Source of the DNA: Acanthaster planci
Lineage: Eukaryota; Echinodermata; Asteroidea; Valvatida; Acanthasteridae
Assembly: GCF_001949145.1 (NCBI RefSeq)
Contig: NW_019091533.1
Coordinates: 220,765 to 284,764 of the forward strand
DNA: 64,000 nucleotides
Direction of reading: 5' to 3'
Part shown: positions 12,901 to 21,443 of the stretch, piece after piece
How positions within the stretch are numbered: position 1 is the stretch's first letter
How the letters are laid out: the number at the start of each line of letters is the position of its first letter
The notes under the pieces: generated by a model
Told to the model about the DNA's origin: nothing
The model's database searches: none
The model's input: the letters and a program-made list of their open reading frames with translations, nothing else
Made by a program: the position numbers and the translations under genes

Positions 12901-15900
12901 ATTACTCGTTTGCCTAATTTGTCTTGCTAAAAATGAAGTCTTAACTGGTTCCAGTTTCATTTGTGTTGTTTTTGTTTTCTTTTTAACAAGTAGTGAGACC
13001 TGTCGAAATAATCGATGCTCCAAAACGAAATGAGATCACCATCGAAGGGAAAGGATTTGAACTGACATGTGCCGGTCAGGGCTCACCGAAGCCAGTCATC
13101 ACCTGGACGTTTCAAAATAATCCGGTAAACAACCTGGATATGTTCCTGTCATCTTGTCAGTCGTGATGCCAGATCATTACATAAATGTTTCCTTCGAACT
13201 ATCCACACTTCTGAGCACTTCCAAAAAGATCATGACTTGGATTTGTTGGCTTCATGTCTCTGGAAAAAACATTTGGTTGCTGCTGGAACTAAATCCATGT
13301 AGACCGTGAAGCTTGTCTGTGGCAGGGATAACATTTTCATGATTTTCCTGATTTTTCAAACAGTTTATTTAAAAATCTGGCCAGTCCTGTTTTAACCATT
13401 AAGAACTTGTTACACATAAAGGTTAAGCTTTAGAAAAGGGTATTTTAAGGGGTGCTGATACATGTAGGCAAACCAAAATTTATAAAATATACCCTACATG
13501 GCTGTGAGGGCCCCAGGACCTGAGGTGATGATATTTTATTTTCTTCCAATCTCACCCCTGCTGTGGAGGAATAGTGGAATGGTATTGAATAGGAGGCTTA
13601 AATTGTTGACATGGCAGCCGACGCCGAAGCTGGAGATCAAGCTTGGCTTTGGAAAATGTCCCAAACATTTATCGTCACCCCCTCCCTTTTCCAGATCAGT
13701 GACACTGACCCAAAGTACAGCATCGTGGAAGACGGCAACACTGCGAGCACCACAAGCACTCTAACGGTGTCTGGGGTGAGCATTGCTGATGGCGGTGACT
13801 ACAATTGCGTCATTGAAAACGGCTTTGGAGCACTGATAGCCACATCAACGGTGACGGTTCTAAGTAAGTGTCCAGCAGAGCTGCTTGGGGTTCCAGTGTC
13901 TGACGTCCTGGCAGAAGCAGCAACTAAAGTGGATGGGGTGTCAATCAAATTTGATTTTGTGGGCCTTGGGAGATCAGGTCTGGTGCCATACTTGACTTTA
14001 GCCTCAGTTCCAGCACACACTGTTCACGGTTACACTGCCATCAGTGGTGACCCTCCTTTTTTGTGTTGTAGCAAATGTGGATGAGCAGCTTGTCATCTAA
14101 GGCATTTTCCTGTGAGCTGTAAGGGAAAGCTGGGCTATTCACGTCTGGTTCAACTGGAACTCTTTTTTTTAATGGGTTTTTAGTTTCACACAGTGGTTAT
14201 CAATAAGGAAGTTTATAGACAAGTTACTGTTTACTTCAAACGGGATACAAACCAGTCTACAACAAATGGACCTGAGACTTTAGTTTCCTTATTAAAAAAT
14301 CTTCCGGGAGTATGAATCTACTAATAAAAAAAAGGAAAATGTGAATTGAAAGTAAACATACAATCTGATTGAGGAAATAAAGAAAACAAATGGAGAAAAC
14401 AAAAATGGAAAATTGACATAGGCCTATGGAGCAGGCTCGAACCCAGTACGTTGAGCTTGCTGAACAGCGTGTGTACTGATTGCAATGCCACAACAATTAT
14501 TGGAAATTGAAACGTGATATAGATCGGCAACGATCAATTACTGAGCAATTACTGTGGAATTGAGAAGTCACAAGTACCGCAACTATAGCCACTTTAAATC
14601 AGTTTTATGTCTCAGCTCCCTGGAAGAGGGCAGAGCTCTCAACAGCTCTGGGTCTCTGCTCAAACTATGAACCATTTGATGTTTGATTTAACAGGAAGCA
14701 CAGCGATCATCGTGGGACCTGGGGATGAAGTGTTCGTAGAGGAAGGCCACGAGGCGGTGATCGTGTGTGAGGTAGATTATGACAAAACGCCAGAGCCAAC
14801 GGTCACCTGGTACCGCGACATCGGGGCCGGTCAGGAGCAACTGGACCTGAGCCTCCCCGGTGGCCGCTTCCGACGCGCTAGGACCGGCTCGGACAGCCTG
14901 AAAGTGCTGAACACCGTAGTGGAGGACACAGGGACGTATGAATGCCGGGCAGTCACGTCTGAGAGTGAGGATTCAGTGTCCACCCGGCTGGTGGTCGTTC
15001 AGAGTAAGTCGGGAGTGAGCCGAGTCCATGTGGCTGAGCCTGTGGCCGAATCGAGGGGCTGCAGATGGGAAAAATAAACACACACTGATGCCTCTGCAAA
15101 GTGGATGTAGCCGTTGTATGTAGCCAATAGCTTCCAATGTTTTACTTGTTATTAGCCTCGAGCTTGGCCAAGAGAAGGCGTGATATCCTCAGCAACGGAG
15201 GCTCCTTTAGTCGGAACTGAACTTCGCTGGTTCACAAGCGACAAAGAAATGCACGCGTTACGGTCGCATCGCTACCAACAAAATGAACACTCCCTACCAA
15301 CATGGCCCTTTTCAACTTATAAGGGGGTATTCTGCTCAAGGCATATTTCCAGGGTCAGTCACAACTTTTGGACACAGTCTTACTAACCAGAGAACGGGTT
15401 TTTAGAAAATAGCCATATTGGTATTCCAAGTGAACTGGAAACGAGATAGGTCTTTATTCGGACGTAGCACCCTGTTTGATAAATTGCTGACTAATCACGT
15501 CCGTGTGGATGAAAATGTTGACGATGCATAGGTGTAGGTCTACAGGTCTACGTTCAAAATCAGCATAGCTATTCATTTTGTTGCATCAGGTACCATCAAG
15601 AGAAGTCTTGACAATTGATCACACCACCTTCAAAGAACACGGCAGTTATAAGTGAAACACTGTTTGTTCAGAATATCCCACTGCGTTGTCATGTGTGGTT
15701 AAGTACACATTTGGGATGGCCCGTATTATGTGCATATCTCCATATCATGTGCATATCTCCATATCATGTGCATATCTAACATATTATTACAGTGTTTTGG
15801 AAATAACAAAAAGCATCAATCGTAGTTTTAATTTTTGTGACTGTCAACAAATTCTGTGTGTCAGTTTAGAAGTAAACTCTCCGTAAAGAAAACCCAGCCG

Positions 15901-18437
15901 TATTTCTAATGGTTCGTTTCCGTCTTTTGTCTTCAACAGCTCTGCCCAGCGCCCCATCTGCTCCAATTGTGACACAGCGGTCTGATGTCTCCGACACCAT
16001 GGTGGCCCTGTCATGGACCAGCGGTGGTGATGGTACTGCCCCCATCACGGAGTATATCATCTCCTATGAGACCAACTGGCCTGACCTGGGCTGGCAAGTG
16101 ATTGACACCGTCCCGGCCACCTCCACCCAGGCTTCCCTGGACCTCTCCCCCTGGGTCACCTATCGGTTTCGCGTAGTGGCCGTCAACGACATTGGGCAGT
16201 CGTCGCCAAGCCCGCTGTCGGAGGATTACACCACCAGTCCCAGTATCTTGACAAAAAACCCAGAGGAAGTGAGACTTGAAGCCACCGAGCCCGGCAAGAT
16301 ACGATTGGCGTGGCAGGTAAGTTAAGCCAGTTTACGGTTGAGCTGTTTATTCTCCTCAAAACAAGGGAAAGGCGCTGGGTTGTCAAAGAACCTTCCTCGA
16401 TCATCTTACTGAACCAAGTGTACTATACAGCAATGGCAGAAACAAGGAAATTGCATGAGCATTGGTGAAATATTCTATTTCCTATTTCTACTTTACATGT
16501 AGGTCAAGTACTATTCCCCCAAATATTCCTAAGTAGAACTCACTTTTGTTGTAGAATCAGCTTCGGATAAAATTGAGTTTGTTTGAATTACATAGTTAAA
16601 GGGAGTACAAAATGAGACTTGAAACTTGCCTTCGATTTATCGTGACCGCTTTATATAGGAGGTTCATCCATACGACCAAAATGGGACCGGATTTAAGTAC
16701 GTTGCTAGATGGTGGGAATCAGGCAGTGAAAGGCTGTTCTATAAGGTAGAAATCAATGGCTACTGGATAACCAGCTATGAGATTGACTTTGGGGAAGTGT
16801 ACAAGGAGCTGGAGGTGCAACTGTGGTACAAGAACGATCAAGGAGTAGGGCCACGCCTGGAGAAGTCGGGTTTCACGGGTGAAGGAAGTGAGTATCTGTC
16901 AGGACCAGTTTCCTGAAGCTGGTGAAGCATTGGTAATTTTGCTAAACAACTAGTGTGTAATTTTTTTACTCTTTTCAAGGATTCTCCACTTACAGTAAGC
17001 AGAAGTGTAACACTGGACCCTTGTATTAATTAAGCATGTGTACAGAAGACCTGTGCACTGACCTCAGCAGTGTATTTGCTGTTCGTGGTGCTTGCCTTGC
17101 CCTCACGATAGTGGAGAAGTGATGAACCACGCCCAGCATCCCCGGACAGCAAATCGCTGCACTCGTCACTCTTCTGTTTAATGCACGCTTCAGTTCTTAT
17201 TTCACGGCAGTTCCCGCCCACCCGCCTCAGAATGTCCAGGTGACAGCTGACGGCCCGACCGCAGTCATCATCACCTGGGATGAAGTGCCGGCCTCTTCTG
17301 TTAATGGCCGACTGCGAAAGTTTTTGGTGAGCCGTACCCATTTGATGGAATTTGTTTTACTTGAGTTGAATGAATTGCCTTTCCGATGGGAGCCACTTGT
17401 AAGTGGACTGTTTGAAGTTTTTAGAAGTCGGCGTATACTTTGCCTCACCCGGCTATTCTACCGTGGTGAACAGCCTACTGTTTACTCATTGAAAAAACTT
17501 TCAATCAGCCCCTCTCAAACTCTGATCTGCCAAACAGAGACTTTTCAGGATTTTGTCTGAATATGGAACATGATTCCGCTACTACCTCGATGCTGTCTCG
17601 AAACCCCAGGAGTGGAAGTAATGTGCCTCGGATGATTGCAGACCATAGCTTTCAGTGGTTTGGGGGAAGATACCAAAAACCCATTTGGGTTAATGCCCGT
17701 TGTGGATTTCAGACTTTCAATATTTAAGGCCTGCACCGAGCTGTTACTCCATTTGTCAGGGTTGTGCAAGCAGATCAAGTTATGGGGAAATGTTCACAGA
17801 CGATCCTGGAGCAACACCTGAGGATCGCATGCATTTAGTATTCTATGTGAAGCTTAGTGTAAGGCTCAGTTTTTTTGAGTGATGATCGAGTGCCGACGAA
17901 TATTGCCCCGGGCCCTGGAATTATGTATCATGTCGAAGGCGCATTGGCCTTACCTCCTGTAATTAACAGGAACGTTGCAGCCCCGTATACATGTATAGTG
18001 TTCATGAACCTGAGTGAATTATGAGGAATCCTGGAAAAAGTTTGTTCTTTATTCTTCCTTGTTTTTGTTTCTTTTGCAATCTTTCTGGTGGGCTCTAAAA
18101 AAAGCATGAATGGAGAACAAAGTGCATGCAATGACAACATGTCAGTTAATGACAAGTTTTGGGTCTCCAAGAGATGATAACAAAACCAGCCTCGCCGAAA
18201 AAAAATTCTTTAGCCGATTTTAATGTCAGTGATTTTGAATCGTGGCACTATTCGCAGGTGTACAATAACTCGGCTATGGCTGAGACCAAACGCCAATGGC
18301 CCGCTGAGTGCCTGCCTTACACTGACTGCCGAGTGGGAAGCCTCTCTCCTGGCCTTGCCTACCAGTTCCAAGTAGCCATACTAAACGGCCGGTACCTGGG
18401 CCCCAAGTCGGATCCTGTGACATTCCAGATGCCTTGA
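3824..18437 (+). CDS. L1CAM-like: L1CAM/neuroglian-family Ig-FN3 adhesion protein, apparently secreted
   Basis: Fifteen exons join in a continuous frame: 3824-3908, 6117-6225, 6444-6616, 9665-9961, 11500-11605, 11906-12093, 12358-12495, 12703-12852, 12991-13124, 13695-13863, 14695-15003, 15940-16316, 16659-16887, 17211-17326, 18258-18437. All introns are GT/AG. The product is about 919 aa: signal peptide 1-27, six Ig domains (about 29-620), three FN3 domains (620-919). Recognisable family strings are PPKITRQSP at the start of Ig1, EGRPPSF at Ig3, TPYW at Ig4, TKNPEEV and QNGTGFKY in FN3-2, and NGRYLGP in FN3-3. L1-family proteins mediate homophilic and heterophilic adhesion in axon growth and fasciculation. 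Canonical members carry four or five FN3 domains, a membrane helix and a FIGQY ankyrin site. Here TGA follows FN3-3 directly, so a secreted or short isoform is inferred. Domain-boundary introns are mostly phase 1. The precise orthologue is uncertain. Confidence 0.95.
4060..4086. repeat. (AAAT)n microsatellite
   Basis: Six or so AAAT units in intron 1 of the L1-like gene, next to a G/C-homopolymer-rich patch. Confidence 0.9.
4282..4412. repeat. tRNA-like inverted pair (SINE relic)
   Basis: GGTTCGAATCCC at about 4381 is a tRNA B-box/T-loop on the plus strand. Its mirror GGATTCGAACC at about 4308 gives a second one on the minus strand. Acceptor stems do not pair, so neither is a functional tRNA gene. 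A tRNA-derived SINE or paired relics is the likely source. Confidence 0.35.
4938..5170. repeat. Dispersed repeat, copy A
   Basis: A stretch of about 230 bases shares many blocks (GCCTCGAG, CTGAACTT, AATGCACGC, TTACGGT, CAACAAAATGAACACTCCC, TTTTCAACT) with copy B near 15155-15365. Divergence is roughly a quarter. It lies in intron 1 of the L1-like gene, and the 66-aa minus-strand frame across it is not preserved in copy B. Confidence 0.65.
6117..6616 (+). CDS. L1CAM-like: Exons 2-3 (6117-6225, 6444-6616): Ig domain 1
   Basis: Exon 2 encodes the first half of an Ig domain, with PPKITRQSP and the first cysteine in IECEATG. It ends in phase 2 at GTGAGT. Exon 3 resumes with YRWQKDG, the invariant Ig tryptophan, and carries YRCFASN with the second cysteine before GTAAGT at 6617. 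Order and wording match Ig1 of NrCAM, neurofascin and L1 closely. The exon 2 acceptor at 6115-6116 was chosen because it is the AG that keeps the frame with exon 1. Confidence 0.93.
7975..8257. mobile_element. GC-rich 283-bp palindromic element
   Basis: AAGATTGTATAGCGCCG at the left is mirrored by CGGCGCTATACGATCTT at the right, and GCCATTTGAGC by GCTCAAATGGC further in. The whole segment folds on itself around 8110-8150. CCCACGACCA flanks it directly on both sides (7965-7974 and 8258-8267). The GC and CpG content is far above the neighbouring intron DNA of the L1-like gene. Overlapping short ORFs here are by-products of the palindrome. Confidence 0.65.
9473..9551. repeat. 79-bp hairpin with 33-bp arms
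   Basis: CTAGACCCGTAAACAGAGCC at the left pairs with the 3' end GGGCCCTGTTCACGGGTCTAG, with a small loop near 9512. The flanks CACAACA and CACAATA are nearly the same, suggesting a target duplication. It lies 110 bases before Ig2 exon 4. Confidence 0.6.
9665..9961 (+). CDS. L1CAM-like: Exon 4: Ig domain 2
   Basis: A whole Ig domain in one phase 1-1 exon, preceded by a long pyrimidine tract and CACAG. The cysteines are in IPCNQ and YQCNV, with tryptophan in VFWTD. The D-x-G-x-Y motif reads SDRGNYQC. The exon is markedly GC-rich against its introns. In vertebrate L1 genes this domain is usually split, so the uninterrupted form is a small difference in gene structure. Confidence 0.94.
9962..11499 (+). 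other. Intron between Ig2 and Ig3 of the L1-like gene
   Basis: Nothing recognised. The 134-codon minus-strand frame at 10642-11046 has no family resemblance or splice context. Confidence 0.5.
11500..12093 (+). CDS. L1CAM-like: Exons 5-6 (11500-11605, 11906-12093): Ig domain 3
   Basis: Exon 5 encodes EGRPPSFVYTPPSS and LRCIAEG. The CIAEG string is typical of Ig3 in this family. It ends in phase 2 at GTAAGT. Exon 6 starts after a T-rich tract and TCTAG, continuing PTPTITWNKEG and then VGSYKCTAENGAG, and ends at GTAAGT in phase 1. Confidence 0.94.
12358..12852 (+). CDS. L1CAM-like: Exons 7-8 (12358-12495, 12703-12852): Ig domain 4
   Basis: Exon 7 begins TPYWQNKP, the Ig4 signature APYW of the L1 family, and holds LECEAEG and ITWLVNG. 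Its donor, G|GTTAGC at 12496, is weak, but it is the GT that keeps phase with exon 8. Exon 8 carries EPNPRRT and then ALFMCVATNEHG with the second cysteine. It ends at GTAAAG. The strands between tryptophan and second cysteine are compact. Confidence 0.88.
12991..13863 (+). CDS. L1CAM-like: Exons 9-10 (12991-13124, 13695-13863): Ig domain 5
   Basis: Exon 9 encodes ELTCAGQGSPKPVITWTF with the first cysteine and tryptophan, and ends in phase 0 at GTAAAC. The acceptor may instead lie three bases downstream (12994), changing one residue. Exon 10 starts ISDTDPKYS after TTTTCCAG and contains DGGDYNCVIENGFG, the second cysteine. It ends in phase 1 at GTAAGT. Confidence 0.92.
13125..13694 (+). other. 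Intron inside Ig5
   Basis: AT-rich, nothing recognised. Confidence 0.5.
14415..14500 (-). repeat. tRNA-derived SINE-like sequence
   Basis: On the minus strand, GTGGCATTGCAATCAG is followed about 45 bases later by CTGGGTTCGAGCCTGC, a pol III B box in tRNA-like spacing from an A-box-like start. It does not fold into a complete tRNA. Located in the intron before Ig6. Confidence 0.4.
14695..15003 (+). CDS. L1CAM-like: Exon 11: Ig domain 6
   Basis: A single phase 1-1 exon after TTTAACAG. It encodes VFVEEGHEAVIVCEVDY, then PTVTWYRDIG, then EDTGTYECRAVTSE, and ends VVVQ before GTAAGT. This is the sixth and last intact Ig domain, the usual number for L1-family ectodomains. Confidence 0.94.
15155..15365. 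repeat. Dispersed repeat, copy B
   Basis: Second copy of the repeat at 4938-5170, same orientation, in the intron after Ig6 and just before the relic Ig exon. Shared blocks occur in the same order. Confidence 0.65.
15590..15700 (+). pseudogene. Decayed second-half Ig exon with TGA at the cysteine position
   Basis: After TTGCATCAG, a phase-0 frame reads VPSREVLTID, then FKEHGSYK, then TGA at 15653-15655, then NTVCSEYPTALSCVV. Spacing and residues match the back half of an Ig domain (LTI, x-x-G-x-Y-x-C), with TGA where the second Cys (TGC/TGT) belongs. It starts in the same phase as the second exon of Ig5. It sits between Ig6 and FN3-1 and is not needed by the frame of the gene. Best read as a relic of a duplicated or alternative Ig exon; chance resemblance is possible. 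Confidence 0.4.
15728..15777. repeat. 19-bp unit tandem repeat
   Basis: ATGTGCATATCTCCATATC repeated about 2.6 times, just after the relic Ig exon. Confidence 0.85.
15940..16316 (+). CDS. L1CAM-like: Exon 12: FN3 domain 1 and start of FN3-2
   Basis: Begins LPSAPSAPIVTQ after a T-rich tract and CAACAG. It encodes a complete FN3 domain with MVALSWTSGGDG, ITEYIISYE, and the YRFRVVAVNDIGQSSPS core tyrosine region. It then runs into FN3-2 (TKNPEEVRLEATEPGKIRLAW), ending in phase 0 at GTAAGT. The TKNPEEV linker matches the KNP string between FN3-1 and FN3-2 of L1-family proteins. Confidence 0.94.
16317..17210 (+). other. Introns flanking exon 13
   Basis: The introns 16317-16658 and 16888-17210 contain no recognisable feature besides splice sites. 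Confidence 0.5.
16659..16887 (+). CDS. L1CAM-like: Exon 13: remainder of FN3 domain 2
   Basis: Starts in phase 0 and encodes YDQNGTGFKYVARWW, the most recognisable FN3-2 string of neuroglian/NrCAM proteins. It continues to LEVQLWYKNDQGVGP and FTGEG, and ends in phase 1 at GTGAGT. The NGT tripeptide is a potential N-glycosylation site. Confidence 0.93.
17211..18437 (+). CDS. L1CAM-like: Exons 14-15 (17211-17326, 18258-18437): FN3 domain 3 and stop
   Basis: Exon 14 encodes PAHPPQNVQVTADGPTAV, VIITWDEVP and NGRLRKFL, ending in phase 0 at GTGAGC. Exon 15 follows TTCGCAG and encodes VYNNSAMAE (an NNS sequon), LSPGLAYQFQVAILNGRYLGP and DPVTFQMP, then TGA at 18435-18437. The stop falls where other family members continue into FN3-4, so the third FN3 is complete but nothing follows. 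Two extra cysteines (ECLPYTDC) are unusual for an FN3 domain. Confidence 0.92.
17327..18257 (+). other. Intron inside FN3-3
   Basis: No feature recognised. Reading frames are short and non-coding in character. Confidence 0.5.
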
Positions 18438-18597
18438 GATCAGAACTGACGGATGGGAGTGGTATCATGCACCACGAAGGATCGAAAGTGGGGAAAAATA
18501 TAAAAATGATTTTGCTTTTTGTTTCTTTGGACTTCCGTTTCAAATGCTACAAATCGATGCATTACGCTGAAAAGGTATAGACACAAAGTTTAAGGTT

Positions 18598-18603
18598 AAT
18601 AAA
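18598..18603 (+). terminator. Poly(A) signal of the L1-like gene
   Basis: A canonical AATAAA lies about 160 bases after the TGA of the adhesion gene. It supports the view that the transcript really ends here rather than continuing to further FN3 or membrane exons. Confidence 0.55.
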
Positions 18604-21342
18604 GTTGTTTTTACGCTAACGATGCTCCAAAAAGACGATTGGAACTTCACATCTAAAAGAAGTTTGAAACTCTAAAGGCACGCCAAAATGATGGCTTAGT
18701 GTCTTTCAAAGATTCCCCCAAAGTAATTGCCCGTTCCGTATTACTTGGTACCCAAGACCACATTGGCTAAGTAAGAGGACGGTTTCCTTCTTACTATGCT
18801 TTGTTGGGCAGAAATTAGTAGAAACTAGCAAGTAATTCCACTGTGTCACAAGTCAAATCTGTCAGCATTCAAAGTCAAAGGCCCTTTCAGTTTTTGAGAA
18901 CTCTGCTTTAAGTTGCTTCTTGTTTTACTTTGTTGATAATGAACTTCTCATTAAGACCATGCGGCAGGTTGTTTTGTCTGTCATGAATAGATTTCTTTTT
19001 GTTTCAGATGAAAATGCACATTTGATATTCCTGCTCCATTTTTTGATTTGAATACATGTAATTTTTTACATCATTTACATAAATTAGGTAAGATTTCCTC
19101 AAATTACGTTTCATACAATAGCAGGATTTTTTCCTCGTTCCTGTTAGAAACATTTTAATGTCCCTTAAAAGAGATTCAAATAAATAACTGCACACTCATT
19201 TTTTGTTTTCCTTTAAATTTGTATTGAAAGGGGCCTCTCTGGTATACTTTCCTTAGGAAATCAACTTTAAATTAATTCAGGAAAATACAAATCTGAAAAC
19301 ATCTATCGTGGGGATGAATTTAATCAGAAGCCTGCTTAACTAAACCATTTCTTATTTGATTAATTGAATTCTTCATCAGCTGTTTTTCTGAGAGCTCCTC
19401 ACGATGTTAGATGAACGAAAGGACTTATGATAAGTTTAAAGATCGTTTTGATGTTGGAGTTTTTATAAAATTCTTGTTTAGATTTTAACAGCGTCGTAGT
19501 AAAGTGACTCAGCGTTTATTATGCCTTTGGCTAGAAAATCTGTAATAAAATGTAGATGAAACGTAAAGGAACTTATGATTCGCTTTTGTTTTTTCTGGCA
19601 AGTATTCAAGGTTATCGTTCGTCTTCAATGTATCCAATACAGATGGGTAAAATCATCAAAGATGTCCAATTACTTCCATCCCCAAGATTTGAAGTAAAAG
19701 TTACCAAGTCTTGTAAGAGTGCATTGTGAAAAGTACGGGTGGCATGATCCGACATCAGCCTACCTGTTTAAACTCTTTATCATCTTTCCATACGCTGGGA
19801 GTTTGTCACATTCTAGAGGACTGGAACTTTTCTCGACATACCAACAGCAGCTTAATGGACCCCCCCCCCCTTTTTTTCAAGCTGTGCAAACGTTGCGGCC
19901 GCAGCAGGAAATGACACATGGCTTCCACTGGTGATCACCCTGAGCGGCGAAGCCGCTGCGGGTCCCGCTCCTGACGCCCGGCACGAGAGGGCGAGATGGA
20001 AACAAACATCTAAAGAGTGGAGGGCGCTTTATACATGTACCGTATACTCACCAAGCAATTTACAATGGCTTAGCTAGGGTGAAATTTCAGACGGGTGCCC
20101 GGGTATGCACACCTTTTTTTTCAATGGGGTGCAGAAACATGAAAACTTCTCAACCAGATTACTTAGTCTGATGATGATTGATTCAGTCTATTATTCCATA
20201 AAAAGGACACTTCCAGCCAGATGGGCTTCGTAGGATGTTTTCAATATGCAAGGTTATTAGCAAAGTTTTTGATTTCCGAATGAAACTGCCGTTTGAATTT
20301 ACAAGTTTCAAGAGCGTGAACTTCATCTCGACACTTTTTGCAAGAGTGCACACATCACCTCGAAGCCTACAAAGTGGAGTACATGTATTTGGACAAGAAA
20401 ACCCGTATTTAGTCAAGAAAACCCATTTCCGGAAGAAAGACCTTTGTTAGAGCACAGACTGGTCATTCTATAAATCTGGGGTCCAACTCTTTTGTGTCCC
20501 TGTCACATTTGACAAAGAAGTTTGCGAGTCTGGAACAATCTTTAATTTCTAAGAGTGATCAATTCAAAATACCTGCCAAACTCATAAATATCAATTTCAG
20601 TGATATTTCCACGTCAACTTCCACAGATCAGGTGTAACAGAGGCACCAAAAATGTTACACTTTTGGACCCCCAATGTATAGAATGATCCAGATACATGCA
20701 GCTCATTTGGTTTTTTGCTTATAACTGAAAAAAGTGGACATACTTCACAGAGAAGCAAAGGAGGGGCTAACGTGCATCTATTGTCATCTTTCTTTTAAAT
20801 TTCCTTTGGAGTGTCCCAAAAGGAAAACAGTCCCCTATCAACCCCACCTTCCCTTGAATCTCCCACTGAGTTGACGATGTCTGAGAAGCTACACGAAAAC
20901 TGTGTGAATATTTCCAACAAATCAAAGCACAACCGCTCTTTGCCCTTGGCAAGGTATGACCCTTCTTTTTATTCAGTGCCCTTTCAAAAAGACCCAAGCA
21001 CAGTTGGAAAAAAGGTCTTTATCCATTCTGAAAAGGGAGAAAGAACCAAGATCATTGATGGTTGTAGGCTGTAGATTGTATTGCATTCATCTAGAGCTCC
21101 AATGGTTCAACCAGCTGGATGCAGCGGAACATTTTTGCACACTCCCCCCCCCCCCGACAGCTGAGACAGACGAAGAGACTTGATGAGCACACTGCTTCAC
21201 GGTGAGGGGTTCCACTCATTACACCAGTAAATTTGTAAGTTGCCACAATTGAGTTAAAGACATCTTGTTGAAATCCGTCTTTGTACTGACTGTAGAAGGT
21301 CAACCACAACCAAGGGTTTTTTTCACCCAAAGTTTGCCTGTT
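18604..21342. other. Spacer between the convergent L1-like gene and RPL29
   Basis: I looked for further FN3, membrane or ankyrin-binding exons and found none. A C/T homopolymer at 19861 and a GC-rich scrap at 19940-20035 ending AGGGCGCT are the only landmarks. Confidence 0.4.
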
Positions 21343-21348
21343 TTTAAT
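21343..21348 (-). terminator. Candidate poly(A) signal of RPL29 (ATTAAA)
   Basis: ATTAAA on the minus strand lies 14 bases past the stop codon. Ribosomal protein mRNAs often have very short 3' UTRs, so this variant signal is plausible. No canonical AATAAA is seen within the next 300 bases or so. Confidence 0.35.
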
Positions 21349-21362
21349 ACATATTGTCCACT

Positions 21363-21443
21363 TTATGCTTCAGCCTTGGGCTTCGGGTGTCTCTTGTTGT
21401 GCTTCTTGGCAAATCGCATGTTCTTCAGGAATTTGGGATCGAC
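21363..21443 (-). CDS. RPL29: RPL29 last exon
   Basis: Starts after CTCAAAG in phase 0 with VDPKFLKNMRFAKKHNKRHP and ends KPKAEA and TAA (21363-21365). VDPKFLxNxRFAKKHNK is diagnostic of eL29. Confidence 0.95.
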   Translation of the reverse strand, partial: VDPKFLKNMRFAKKHNKRHPKPKAEA

